A stretch of 25,983 nt of DNA from Methanomicrobiales archaeon (GCA_022841205.1 JALHCK010000022.1:1-25983), one strand, 5' to 3'; positions 15,774 to 23,632 are shown, counted from the first letter of the stretch. Notes: a model not told the origin generated them from the sequence alone. Numbers and translations: made by a program.

Positions 15774-16325
15774 TTATTTTGTCACAATCATGACCCTAAT
15801 CGGATTCAGATCATTATGAACATAATGAAACTTGCTCTCGATTTTTTCAAGGCTCTTCGCAACTTCTGATAAAGGATTTCCTGGTGGTGGAATTTCACCA
15901 AAAAGTGTGAAATCGACGATAAAATTTTGAGTATAGCTCTTTTTCAGACTATTCTTATATTTCACAGTGATTGTAATGGGATTCTCAATCTTCTTTTGAT
16001 AATTTGATGGCATCCACGTTAAATAGAGTTTGATTCTTTGATGTGGTGGAAAATATGCGATCCCATTTTTGAATAATCCCGTTTGTGATAAAAACCGATT
16101 GTGAATAATCTCGAAGTCTGGCACAGCTTCAAATTTTACATCATATGCAATTCCAGATCCCACGTTTTCAATAACTAAATCCATTGTTAAATTATCAAAA
16201 AGATCCATTTCCGTCATGAGAGAGATCAGGGGTTGTGCCAATTTCCATGATAATATTGCATACACGGTTGTTGCTATTGCGGTAACGCAAAGGAAAAAAA
16301 GCGAGAGCGTTTGATAAATGTCCAT
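15774..16325 (-). CDS. Single-pass membrane protein with extracytoplasmic domain, unknown
   Basis: 183 residues from ATG 16325. One N-terminal membrane helix (about residues 7-28) is followed by a beta-rich domain with 'LVIENVGSGIAYDVKFE', a CARDB-like immunoglobulin-type strand pattern, and a helical tail (SEVAKSLEKIESKF). It points toward rhuM and ends 111 nt from its stop. There is no ribosome site, but a TATA-like box lies 26-27 nt before the ATG, which fits a leaderless message. AT-rich codon use differs from both neighbours. Membrane proteins of this kind sit in many defence islands, but no defence role is shown. Confidence 0.6.
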   Translation of the reverse strand: MDIYQTLSLFFLCVTAIATTVYAILSWKLAQPLISLMTEMDLFDNLTMDLVIENVGSGIAYDVKFEAVPDFEIIHNRFLSQTGLFKNGIAYFPPHQRIKLYLTWMPSNYQKKIENPITITVKYKNSLKKSYTQNFIVDFTLFGEIPPPGNPLSEVAKSLEKIESKFHYVHNDLNPIRVMIVTK

Positions 16326-16345
16326 ATCCAGTGAATGCTCTGGTT

Positions 16346-16359
16346 GTTATTTAAATTTT
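16346..16359 (-). promoter_or_regulatory. TATA-like box for the membrane-protein gene
   Basis: The minus strand reads AAAATTTAAATAAC, centred 26-27 nt upstream of the ATG at 16325. In archaea transcription starts about 25-27 nt past this centre, so the message would begin at or beside the start codon. Confidence 0.45.
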
Positions 16360-16394
16360 GACCGTGATATTTTGAAATAATGTCCTATTTCTTA

Positions 16395-17186
16395 TTATCC
16401 TTCCACCTCCTCCCTCCCCACAAACACCGCTGCCTTCCTCGCCCTTCCGTCCAGCACATCCAACACCCTCGTCAACGGGGATGTGTACAGGAACTGCTCA
16501 ATCAAGAAGTTCATCGCCTTTCCCGAGGCTGACCGCTTCGCCGCCCCCACCTGAGTACCATTTGACAGCAGCAGGACCGGCACGGTTTCGCCATCCAGGA
16601 CCTCGGCCACATCGACGAGCGGGATGCAGAAGCCGCGGTCGTCCAGGTCGGATCGGATCACCAGGTCGTCATCCTCGATGTAGAGCCGGCCGCACTTCTC
16701 GAACGGCGACTCTGTGTAATTCGTTACATTCCAGCGGGAGAGGTCGACCGGCTCCTCTTGCAATTCCGGCTCGCTCTCCGACGTGATGGAGATGGGTTCG
16801 ACCAGGATCCCGGATGGGGAGCTCTCCGCCAGGACCGGGGCGGTCCCGGTCTCCGGCTCCTCTGTCGCTGTCCACGGTACCGCCTCCCGGATGAGCAAGG
16901 TCTGTCCTGACCGGATCGTTTTGGATTGCTTCCTGTTCCGGTGGTAGTGCCGGTTGTACTTCCGTATCAGGTCTGGGTGGGCTGCCCGGTATGCCTTCTG
17001 CCGGGCAATCTCCTTCTCGCGATGCGCGAGGTAATACCGCTTCCACTTCGGCAAGGCCTTGCGTTTCTCCTCGCCGATCATCGCAATCAGCCTCGCGATA
17101 GTAACGGTCCGGCGTTCCCGGCTGCCTGCATCCGCAGGCGGATGAAAGAGGATCTGCATAGCCCGCAGGTCGTAGACGAGCATCAT
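16395..17186 (-). CDS. 263-residue protein of the replication operon, unknown
   Basis: The ATG at 17186 follows GGAGG (spacing about 8) and overlaps the stop of the 53-residue gene (ATGA); longer readings upstream run through that gene and are rejected. The N-terminal part is strongly basic (KWKRYYLAHREKEIARQ; KYNRHYHRNRKQSK), likely DNA-binding. A Pro/Glu-rich linker joins it to a compact C-terminal domain with 'GRLYIEDDDLVIRS' and 'IPLVDVAEVLDGETVPVLLL', a beta-rich, PH-like pattern. It ends KAAVFVGREEVEG; the same peptide ending occurs in decayed form near 11,385. It is the last gene of the primase operon. No known family is recognised. Confidence 0.65.
   Translation of the reverse strand: MMLVYDLRAMQILFHPPADAGSRERRTVTIARLIAMIGEEKRKALPKWKRYYLAHREKEIARQKAYRAAHPDLIRKYNRHYHRNRKQSKTIRSGQTLLIREAVPWTATEEPETGTAPVLAESSPSGILVEPISITSESEPELQEEPVDLSRWNVTNYTESPFEKCGRLYIEDDDLVIRSDLDDRGFCIPLVDVAEVLDGETVPVLLLSNGTQVGAAKRSASGKAMNFLIEQFLYTSPLTRVLDVLDGRARKAAVFVGREEVEG
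16401..16436 (+). repeat. 36-nt direct repeat, right copy, flanking the restriction cassette
   Basis: Matches 11370-11405 at 32 of 36 positions, same orientation, 5031 nt away. This copy encodes the last dozen codons of the 263-residue protein on the minus strand. Confidence 0.6.
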
Positions 17187-17344
17187 GGCCTGCCCTCCGT
17201 GAGAGCCGAGATCTCCGATTCGACCAGGTAGAGCTGATCGGAAAGTTGCGTCATCCTCTCCTGGATGATGACCCGCCGCTTTTCCAACTTCTCCAGCCTG
17301 GTCGCCGGGTCGGATATGCAGAGCAGGCACCTTGAAGGGGTCAT
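17183..17344 (-). CDS. 53-residue coiled-coil mini-protein
   Basis: The ATG at 17344 shares ATGA with the stop of the primase, and its own stop (17183-17185) overlaps the ATG of the next gene, so both borders are coupled. The protein has an N-terminal Cys-x-x-Cys (SRCLLC) and then a regular heptad-like helix (LEKLEKRRVIIQERMTQLSD, LYLVESEISAL). It may be a zinc-linked or dimeric accessory factor. No family is known to me. Confidence 0.55.
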   Translation of the reverse strand: MTPSRCLLCISDPATRLEKLEKRRVIIQERMTQLSDQLYLVESEISALTEGRP

Positions 17345-20300
17345 CCGCTCACCTCCCCGTGTGCCTGGGCCTGCACGGCCCGCTGATAGCAATACTCGCA
17401 GAGCTTGGTATCGGTCCCGCGGTCGATATACGCGGCCTTGTCCAGCTCGCAGATAGTACAGCGGCCTACGGTCGCTTTCAGGCGTTCCATCCGGGTAACA
17501 TCGAATGTGCCCGGGAGGATGGTCGCGTGCCGCTGGGCCCGCTTCTTTGCGCCCTGGTAACATCGCTTGCAGATTCGGAGGGCGGTCTTGTCCTTCCGGC
17601 CCCTCCGGTCCTCGGTCAGCTTCTCAACATAGAGCGACCAGGTGCTCCCACAGACATAGCAGGGAGTCTTCTCCGGGATGTCGAGCGGCTTATAGTCCCG
17701 GGCGTTGATCTTCGGCCGTAAACCGGATGACTTTGCAACACTTCCAGGAATTTCCGGTGTTGAAGCATTCTGTTGAAGTGGCAACGGGCCACTTTCTGAA
17801 ACGGTTTCCTTAATTGCGGGAGAATTATTGGGATCTGGAGATAGCACTTCAATAATTCCAGGATCACAGTGACAGGCAGATGCACATGCACCCCCCTCTT
17901 TTGGTTGCTGTGTTTCTGGAGATTTGTTGAAGTGATCATGAGTACATACATAATTATTATTATTAATAGGGTTATTTTGAGAATCAGGCTCGTTTAATTC
18001 ATTTCCAAATACTTCAACATTTGATGCGTCTCGATGGAAATCATCGGGATTTTTTGAAGTCTTTGAAGTGTCATCACCATCATTGTCCAGCCAGACCGCA
18101 CCGCCTGCACACCACGATGCAAAGATCTCGCGGTCGAAGGTATAGGCGTTGGTCCTCCTCCGCATCGAGACGCCGCAGGCCTCGTCATCGGTCACGACCG
18201 TCCGGTCACAGTAGGAGATTGCGGGGCACTTCTCCAGGAGACCGGAGTAGACCTTGCCGTGGGTGACATGTCCGTGGATGCACTTGTGGATGTTCCCGCT
18301 GGTCAGGCCGGAAGCCTTCTGGAGTATCGGGACCGTGAACTCGGGCCACTGGTGGCGCTGGATGACAGCCAGCAGGTCGGCCTCCCGCTTGGTCAGTTTG
18401 GTCTCCTGCCCCCCGGCGGTCCCGTTCAGCAGGCCATAGAGCCGGGTCGCTTCCTGAAAGTCCTCGAGCGTTGCTATCAGGCAGACCACCGGCCCGGCCC
18501 GCTGCTGCTCCCGCTGCATGAACCGGAGCACTGTGTTCGACTTGATCAGGTCCAGCAGCATCTCCGGGTTCCGGCGGTTGGCAGCAGCCTGGAACCTGAT
18601 CCGGGCAGAGAACGGGATCACGACGTGAAACCGCTGCTGCCCGACGATCTCCCACATTGCCCGGCAGGCCATGGCTTCGGGCCGGTCCTCGTCAGTGCAG
18701 ACCGGGAGAACCCGGTCCCGGGCGAGGATGCGGGCTAGCACCCTGGCATCCTGCTCTTCGGTATCGTCGATCCAGCAGGTCAGCATCCGGTTGAAGACCT
18801 GGTCATCACCGGCCCCTTCCACCTTCGCCACCCACCAGATGCACCGCTCGGGGATGGTGCAGATCTGGGACCGGCGGTCCTTGCTCACCGTCCGGTAGAT
18901 GAATGGCCTGCGGAAGGACGTGGTCACCCCTTTCAGGATCTCGGCCATGTCCTCGGAGAGTGCCCGGTCGTCAAGGACAATCACGCTGCCCGGCTGCAGG
19001 TCTTCCAGGTAGAAGAGGGCCTTGTTGCTCATCGCCCCCTCAAGCCGCAGCCGCTCCGGGACCTGCCGGAGCATGGTCGCAAAGGTGTGGCTCTTGCCCT
19101 TCCCGCTCTCGCCGGTCACGGAGACATGGAGGCCATTGGTGTTCAGGACCGACCGGGAGGCGAGCGACATGATCATGCATTCGGCGACCACCTCGTCGCC
19201 TTCGTGGTCGAGGGCGAAGGTCCGGAGCATCGACTGCTTCGGGTTGCCGTGATGCAGGACCGCAAGGGCTTCCTCGCGTCCCGGGAGCTCGCCGAGGTTG
19301 ATCGGTGGAGAGGCCCCGGTCCGGGATCCGGAAGGTGGGCGTGCCGGAGGCCCCCTGCTCTTCTCCTTCTGAGGCTCGAACTTCTCGCGAAGTTCCTTCC
19401 AGCGCTGCTCACCGCCACCACAGGAAGCGTGGTGGCATCCTGCATAGATGGCCCCGCTCGGAAATTGAATTGCGAACGCCCCGTCCCGGTGGGCGCCGGA
19501 GAACGGGCATTCGTCCAGGATGTATAGCGTTCCGCCCTGGTAGGGCTTCTCGTGGGCGATCCCGAGGCCATGGCGAATGAGCCATTCCCGGAGATCGAGA
19601 ATGTTTTTATACCCCATCGTTTCCGGTGGAGCGCACGGTAATGCTTCGGCCAATTGACGTAATGCTTCTTTTTCAATGACATCCACCTGATCAACACCTG
19701 TTAGCACGAGCGATTTTCGGTGCGGGCGGTCCTCAGTGTGATCACCTTTTCGCGAGACGGTTCCGTACATCTTCCAGATACGGGCCGCGTTGAAGTTCGC
19801 AGTGTCCACAGTGACCGCGCTGTTCGAAAACATGGTATCCAGCACCTCCAGGCACCGCTTCACCAGGTCGCGGCTCTCCTCATCATTCGGAAGATTAATC
19901 CGGTAGAGCAAGTGCGCCCCGTTGCCCGAGTCGGCCATAACAGGGTCCGGCCACCCCCGCTCCCTCCCAAGATACGCGGCGATCTCGGCGGCCCGGACTA
20001 TCGCTGCCTGGTGCTCCTCGTCTGTCGAAGAGACCCCGGATGGCCTCACCGGGTCAATGTCGATGGGGAACCAGCGCCGGTGGATAATATCAGTGTCAGC
20101 GGTCGTTGCGTCCTTCTTCGAGAGCCGCATCTTGATGCGATTCGCCCGCCGCGAAAGGAGCGCCGGGTTCACCTCGTTCAGGGTGACGTAGATGCCGGCG
20201 GTCCCGCTCGCGTCCAGCGGAGCTATCGCTTCGGCCAGGGCCTCGGGGTCATCGAAGTACCCCGATGCCATCCCCTCCTCGGTAATCGCACGGACCTCAA

Positions 20301-20358
20301 TCACCTGCCCGGATTCGAAGAGGAGGGAGAGTGCCCGGGTTATCTCCTCGGCCGCCAT
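17341..20358 (-). CDS. Primase-helicase of an integrated mobile element
   Basis: 1005 residues from ATG 20358, behind GGTGAT (spacing 5). N-terminal primase-polymerase-like (AEP) domain: DID (100-102), SGNGAHLLYRI (144-154) and DTANFNAARIWKMYGT (185-200), the usual three-motif order. A zinc site follows, Cys284, His290, Cys308, Cys313, then an ATPase with Walker A GESGKGKSHT (416-425) and Walker B VIVLDD (459-464), and a winged-helix-like region (about 660-720). A linker of about 120 residues is Asn/Ser/Pro-rich and AT-rich. The C-terminus carries two zinc ribbons (CYVC 900 / CKRC 930; CTIC 967 / CEYC 987). The enzyme would prime and unwind DNA of a plasmid or virus. It sits mid-operon with small overlapping genes. 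Confidence 0.85.
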   Translation of the reverse strand: MAAEEITRALSLLFESGQVIEVRAITEEGMASGYFDDPEALAEAIAPLDASGTAGIYVTLNEVNPALLSRRANRIKMRLSKKDATTADTDIIHRRWFPIDIDPVRPSGVSSTDEEHQAAIVRAAEIAAYLGRERGWPDPVMADSGNGAHLLYRINLPNDEESRDLVKRCLEVLDTMFSNSAVTVDTANFNAARIWKMYGTVSRKGDHTEDRPHRKSLVLTGVDQVDVIEKEALRQLAEALPCAPPETMGYKNILDLREWLIRHGLGIAHEKPYQGGTLYILDECPFSGAHRDGAFAIQFPSGAIYAGCHHASCGGGEQRWKELREKFEPQKEKSRGPPARPPSGSRTGASPPINLGELPGREEALAVLHHGNPKQSMLRTFALDHEGDEVVAECMIMSLASRSVLNTNGLHVSVTGESGKGKSHTFATMLRQVPERLRLEGAMSNKALFYLEDLQPGSVIVLDDRALSEDMAEILKGVTTSFRRPFIYRTVSKDRRSQICTIPERCIWWVAKVEGAGDDQVFNRMLTCWIDDTEEQDARVLARILARDRVLPVCTDEDRPEAMACRAMWEIVGQQRFHVVIPFSARIRFQAAANRRNPEMLLDLIKSNTVLRFMQREQQRAGPVVCLIATLEDFQEATRLYGLLNGTAGGQETKLTKREADLLAVIQRHQWPEFTVPILQKASGLTSGNIHKCIHGHVTHGKVYSGLLEKCPAISYCDRTVVTDDEACGVSMRRRTNAYTFDREIFASWCAGGAVWLDNDGDDTSKTSKNPDDFHRDASNVEVFGNELNEPDSQNNPINNNNYVCTHDHFNKSPETQQPKEGGACASACHCDPGIIEVLSPDPNNSPAIKETVSESGPLPLQQNASTPEIPGSVAKSSGLRPKINARDYKPLDIPEKTPCYVCGSTWSLYVEKLTEDRRGRKDKTALRICKRCYQGAKKRAQRHATILPGTFDVTRMERLKATVGRCTICELDKAAYIDRGTDTKLCEYCYQRAVQAQAHGEVSG

Positions 20359-20468
20359 GTGGCATCACCGGGGGAGATCATGCAGCAGATCGCGGTGTCT
20401 TCAAGACGGTGGCCCTCGACAACACCACTGTCGTGCAAGCTGTTGAGGCGCACCGATGAGGCGATCAT
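20340..20468 (-). CDS. 42-residue small ORF linking nuclease-like gene and primase
   Basis: ATG 20468 shares ATGA with the stop of the nuclease-like gene, and the ORF runs 19 nt into the primase gene. It reads MIASSVRLNSLHDSGVVEGH and continues to a basic tail (WRPRR), with one Cys-Cys pair. The only support is the tight coupling, which matches every other junction in this operon. It could be a leader that couples primase translation rather than a working protein. Confidence 0.4.
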   Translation of the reverse strand: MIASSVRLNSLHDSGVVEGHRLEDTAICCMISPGDATWRPRR

Positions 20469-20836
20469 AGCTCGACCTCGGAGATCCCGCCGACAAGCAC
20501 CTGATAGCGGTGCCACCCTTTCCGGTCGGTGTAGACCCACAAGTGGACCTCGCAGTTATCCGGGACCGACTCGGACCGGAGGCGGTCGATGTCCTCCTGC
20601 CAGAGATGCGCTACTTCGGCGGCCCCAGCCATCGCCCTCCGGGTGGTGACCACCCGGATGAGGAGGGGTCCCCTCGTCAGCTTCCATGCGACCAGGTGGA
20701 CCGGGGCGTCGGGTTCACTCGACCGGACCACTGTGAATCCCCGCCGGCGCAGGTCTACACGGGCGTTGTGCTCTGCGGTCCTGGCCCGGCCGCGGTCAAC
20801 CCGCTGGTCACGGGTCTCCGCCTCATTCACTCTCAT
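20465..20836 (-). CDS. PD-(D/E)XK-like (Holliday-resolvase-fold) protein with degenerate active site
   Basis: 123 residues from ATG 20836, overlapping the zinc mini-protein by 14 nt. The pattern 'DLRRRGFTVVRSS', then 'PDAPVHLVAWK', then 'LLIRVVTTRR' follows the helix-strand-strand core of Hjc-type resolvases and related nucleases. The first acidic strand (PDAP) is present, but the expected E-x-K is R-V-V, so cleavage is unlikely as written. It may keep a structural or DNA-binding role. It ends in ATGA overlap with the 42-residue ORF. Assignment rests on pattern only. Confidence 0.5.
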   Translation of the reverse strand: MRVNEAETRDQRVDRGRARTAEHNARVDLRRRGFTVVRSSEPDAPVHLVAWKLTRGPLLIRVVTTRRAMAGAAEVAHLWQEDIDRLRSESVPDNCEVHLWVYTDRKGWHRYQVLVGGISEVEL

Positions 20837-20978
20837 CCTGGTCCGGCTCCTGGTACTCGGGATTCGCCTGGCAATGGGGGTTCGGGCATGGCTGGCCGGC
20901 CGGGAGGGTGCAGACCATCGTGGTCCACTTCCCGTTTCTCCGTGCGGAGAAATATGGGCACTTCTTCTTTTTCGCCAT
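20823..20978 (-). CDS. 51-residue zinc-binding mini-protein
   Basis: ATG 20978 follows GGGAGGG (spacing about 7). The protein is MAKKKKCPYFSARRNGKW, then a loop and CTLPAGQPCPNPHC, with four Cys that could hold one zinc, ending in an acidic tail. A longer reading from GTG 21065 exists, but its extra part overlaps a separate small frame. A full-length homologous copy lies at 25689-25844 with the Trp18 codon changed to TGA. Two copies of the same length support this start. Function unknown; a DNA- or partner-binding factor of the replication operon is likely. Confidence 0.65.
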   Translation of the reverse strand: MAKKKKCPYFSARRNGKWTTMVCTLPAGQPCPNPHCQANPEYQEPDQDESE

Positions 20979-21055
20979 CACTGGCCCTCCCAGGTGCCGC
21001 GGTTTTGGTCCAAAACCTCCCGGTGCACGGGGAAAATGAAAATTCGGGCACGCAT
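20978..21055 (-). CDS. 25-residue small ORF before the zinc mini-protein
   Basis: ATG 21055 with GGTGAAAGG just upstream. It reads MRARIFIFPVHREVLDQNRG and ends WEGQ, with its TGA overlapping the next ATG (TGATG). The related copy near 25,850-25,885 has lost one base in this stretch, breaking the frame. Real translation is plausible, but it may serve only to couple the next gene. Confidence 0.3.
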   Translation of the reverse strand: MRARIFIFPVHREVLDQNRGTWEGQ

Positions 21056-21061
21056 TTCCTT

Positions 21062-21184
21062 TCACCCCATTACCGTGGACGTAACCTTTTTAGTCCCTGG
21101 GGGGAAGGATAAGCTAAGCTCCCTCGTGATGTCATAGCTGTGGAAGGCGGTGTCATTTATGGGGGAGCCCACTATTCTGCGCAT
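21062..21184 (-). CDS. 40-residue small ORF
   Basis: ATG 21184 lies inside the end of the 44-residue gene, with GGAGAG about 5 nt upstream, and the ORF ends at TGA 21062. It reads MRRIVGSPINDTAFHSYDIT, then a Lys/Ser/Pro tail. No family recognised. Position and ribosome site fit the chain of overlapping small genes here. Confidence 0.4.
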   Translation of the reverse strand: MRRIVGSPINDTAFHSYDITRELSLSFPPGTKKVTSTVMG

Positions 21185-21306
21185 ACTCTCTCCTCGTCGA
21201 TGATTGTGATCAGTCCCTGCTCTGCAAAGTAATCGCCAAGGCCGGTAAACCCGGTGTGGCGCTCATAGGCTTCAATAGCCCTGCGTCGAGTGCGAATCGG
21301 CGGCAT
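21172..21306 (-). CDS. 44-residue protein, first gene of the replication operon
   Basis: ATG 21306 reads MPPIRTRRRAIEAYERHTGF, then TGLGDYFAEQGLITIIDEER and VCAE. The basic helix followed by 'F-GLGDYFAEQGLI' looks like a compact DNA-binding or regulatory mini-protein. There is no ribosome site, but the TATA box at 21331-21344 places the transcript start within a few bases of the ATG, so the message is probably leaderless. Being first behind the promoter, it could regulate the operon; that is inference. Confidence 0.5.
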   Translation of the reverse strand: MPPIRTRRRAIEAYERHTGFTGLGDYFAEQGLITIIDEERVCAE

Positions 21307-21365
21307 ACAAGAGAGAGGAGGATGATGGTGTTTAAAAATTTTTACTAGGGGGACTGAATGTGACC
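21301..21365 (-). repeat. 65-nt promoter repeat, copy 1
   Basis: This matches 25911-25975 at 64 of 65 positions (only 21317 differs) and is 4610 nt from it. It contains the start codon of the 44-residue gene, a TATA box and about 20 nt upstream. The match stops sharply after gtgaccc at 21365, as expected at an element boundary. Confidence 0.8.
21331..21344 (-). promoter_or_regulatory. TATA box of the replication operon
   Basis: tttaaaaattttta is centred about 31 nt before the ATG at 21306. With the archaeal TATA-to-start spacing this gives a transcript leader of 0-6 nt. The same box recurs in the 25,9xx copy. Confidence 0.55.
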
Positions 21366-21536
21366 CTGGAGATCCGTCGCAAACCGAACGGGACCGATGG
21401 AGGATGAATGGGAATGAAAAGGTCGTATAGAAGCAGAAGACAGAATCGGGGTTGATAATTTCAACATGATGGGTATCGCTTTGGCGAAATATTCATCAAT
21501 GCTGTTCCTAAATCTCCCCCGTAAATAGGGAATATT

Positions 21537-21869
21537 ATGGGATTCATGGATAAATTTCTTAAGACAGTTGATCTTTGGTTACCCGACGAGCAACAGGAAC
21601 AATACAAGAAAGAAAAAGTTTTCGAACAATACGTTGCCGGCTTGTTCAATCTCAAACGCGAGTATTTTGCAATTCATGAATGGACAAGGGATAATTCAGA
21701 GAAACGCGAGGGTATATTCGTTGAAACCGATGCAAATCCCGATTTTGTCATCCGCTATAAGCCCACCAATGAGATGTTTGCCGTTGAATGTAAATGGCGT
21801 GCGAATCCGGTGAAAAGTAATCGAATCAACGACTGGGTTATAAGATGGTCCCGGCCGGCCAAAATCTGA
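21537..21869 (+). pseudogene. PD-(D/E)XK nuclease-like protein, 3' truncated
   Basis: From ATG 21537: N-terminal helix, 'EQYVAGLFN', 'YFAIHEWTRD', then NPDFVI (Asp69) and FAVECKW (Glu84, Lys86), the D-ExK core of restriction-like nucleases. The genuine protein seems to end near residue 103 ('DWVIRW'). The next codons (SRPAKI, stop) come from the adjoining transposase fragment read in another frame. The C-terminal part of the nuclease is lost, so it is probably inactive. Relatives are single-domain nucleases of about 130-140 residues, of uncertain role. Confidence 0.65.
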
Positions 21870-22411
21870 CGAACCTGTGACGCTGGTGTTTACTGTACAT
21901 GCTGAAATTGAACATGATCCTGAATTCATACAGCAGGAAATGCAAAAATTGGGGAGATTTGTACTTGCGACCAATGACCTCGATCTCCCTCCTGATACTC
22001 TCCTTGAATATTATAAGGGTCGGGACGCAGTGGAACGGGGATTCCGGTTTTTGAAGGATAAATCGTTCAGAGCTGCTGAGATATTTCTCAAGAAAAATTC
22101 TCGGATTCAGGCCTTGGGCATGATCATGGTGCTTTGTCTTTTCATTTATTCAATGGTTGAATTCCAGTTGAGGCGAGCACTGGAACGTACCGGAAAGACG
22201 GTGATTAGCCAAACGAAGAAGCAGAATCAACGCCCGACATTGAAATGGGTCTTTTTCCTGTTCTGGAGGGTGAGGGAGTACTCTGTTCTGGTGGAAGGGA
22301 GAAGGGTACCAAAAATTGCGAATTTAACTGATGATTTACGGAAGATACTCGGTTTGCTGGACCCGCCGTATGAAAAATGTTATTTTTGAAATTCGACCTG
22401 CGGAATATGGG
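21845..22411 (+). pseudogene. IS1634-type transposase, C-terminal third only
   Basis: The frame opens just after a stop near 21845, reads DGPGRPKSDEPVTLVFTVHA, and ends at TGA 22387-22389. 'GRPK-DEP', 'GRFVLATN', 'YYKGRDAVERGFRFLKD' (with the last catalytic Glu) and 'RPTLKWVF' are in the order seen in IS1634/IS4-type transposases of about 550 residues. The first two catalytic Asp are gone. The element's right end may be near 22411 (gcggaatatggg). The fusion to the nuclease gene shows a deletion joined the two fragments. Confidence 0.75.
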
Positions 22412-22585
22412 TAAATATAACCCCCTCTCTCAAGTAGAATTTTTTCATTGAAGGATGACCATCCAAATTCAATATTACTCACTTCAAGAGCCTCTCTGCT
22501 AAATGTACAACTGATAATCAATTAAATCGAGGAAATAGACCTGAAGAAACCGTTAAATTGATCGTTCGGATCTCAAGGATCCAAA

Positions 22586-23603
22586 ATGGTTACTCTTGGA
22601 TTATGTCATAGACATAACAAATTCTCGACTCGTCAAGCAGGCCATGGCGCGTCATGGTGTGATTCCTGTCGAGAGAGCAGGCACAATAATCAGGATTCTG
22701 TTCATTTCAATATTTTCTCTCTGGATATTACGTTCCTGTTGAGCGAGTTGGGGAAGAGAAAGCGACTTCGACAATTTGCGCGGATATCAGAACTACCGTC
22801 TGCTCAATCCATCTATCAGTTCATTGGCAAATTTGAGGAATATCAATTCATTCACCTGATATACTGACATCTTGAATTCCATGTGTCGACAGCCTTCCCG
22901 TAGAAAATTCCGGAAACTGATTGTAGATGGTTCGGCAATCACATTGGACCTCAACATATTTCGGACAAAATTCAGAAAGAAAGACCTTCTGGACCGGGAT
23001 AATCGGTGGGGTTTCTCAAATACGCGGGGATACTATCTTGGATTTAAACTCACTCTCGTTATCGAGTACCCGAAATTACTGCCCTTATGCGTCCTTCTAT
23101 ATCCTGGTTCGCCTAATGATTCCTCACTGTTTGAAGAGATCATGGACGAACTGAAACGTCGGAGAATTATTCATAACCGCGATACAGTCATCTTCGACAA
23201 GGGGTATTTGTCGACCAAGAATTATCAGCTCGGGGTTCTGAAATACCGAACAATCCCGGTCATCTATCCGCGCAGCAATTTCGATATCAAAAAGGCTTTC
23301 TCGAAGTTGTGTTATCCGCTTTCTCTTTATTCGCGTCACGTCCAGAATGCAAAACAGATCTATGAGAATCTGGTATCCATCCTCGCACGCGAATTACGTC
23401 GTTGGGAGGATTTTCTTGAGATCCCATCCACCATCGAAGACTTCTTCAAATTGGTGAAGGATGCACTGTCCCTTAAGTTATTACACCGATATTCACGGAG
23501 AGCTGTGCTAAAATTCATCTGTATCGATGTACTTTTAGCCGGGATCATTATTCTGACCGGCTTTCGGTCAAAGAAGCAAATACAGGCTTTGGCTGAATGG
23601 TGA
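22586..23603 (+). pseudogene. DDE transposase (IS4/IS5-like) split by a one-base frameshift
   Basis: Two frames make one protein. The first (22586 to 22867) ends 'YQFIHLIY'; the second continues DILNSMCRQPSRRKFRKLIV. Removing one T at 22868 joins them. The catalytic core shows VDGSAI (first Asp) and TVIFDKGYLS (second Asp), with a third acidic residue expected near 'IYENLV' or downstream. The C-terminus is a hydrophobic helix and 'FRSKKQIQALAEW'. The N-terminal start is uncertain and may lie before 22586. Possible ends with a shared TAGACCT lie near 22,540 and 23,640 but are weak. Confidence 0.7.
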
Positions 23604-23620
23604 TTCTGTGAGGGGGGTAA

Positions 23621-23632
23621 TTTTAAATATTC
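23621..23632 (+). promoter_or_regulatory. TATA-like box for the metallophosphoesterase gene
   Basis: ttttaaatattc lies about 34 nt before ATG 23661, giving a predicted leader of roughly 9 nt. No Shine-Dalgarno sequence is seen, which fits a short-leader message. Confidence 0.4.

Noticed and set aside
19720..20649. 309-residue open frame on the plus strand
   Set aside because: It lies opposite the primase and nuclease-like genes. GC-rich coding DNA often leaves such antisense frames, and the primase motifs decide the strand.
22336..22521. 61-residue open frame on the minus strand
   Set aside because: It overlaps the end of the IS1634 fragment, has no ribosome site and resembles nothing.
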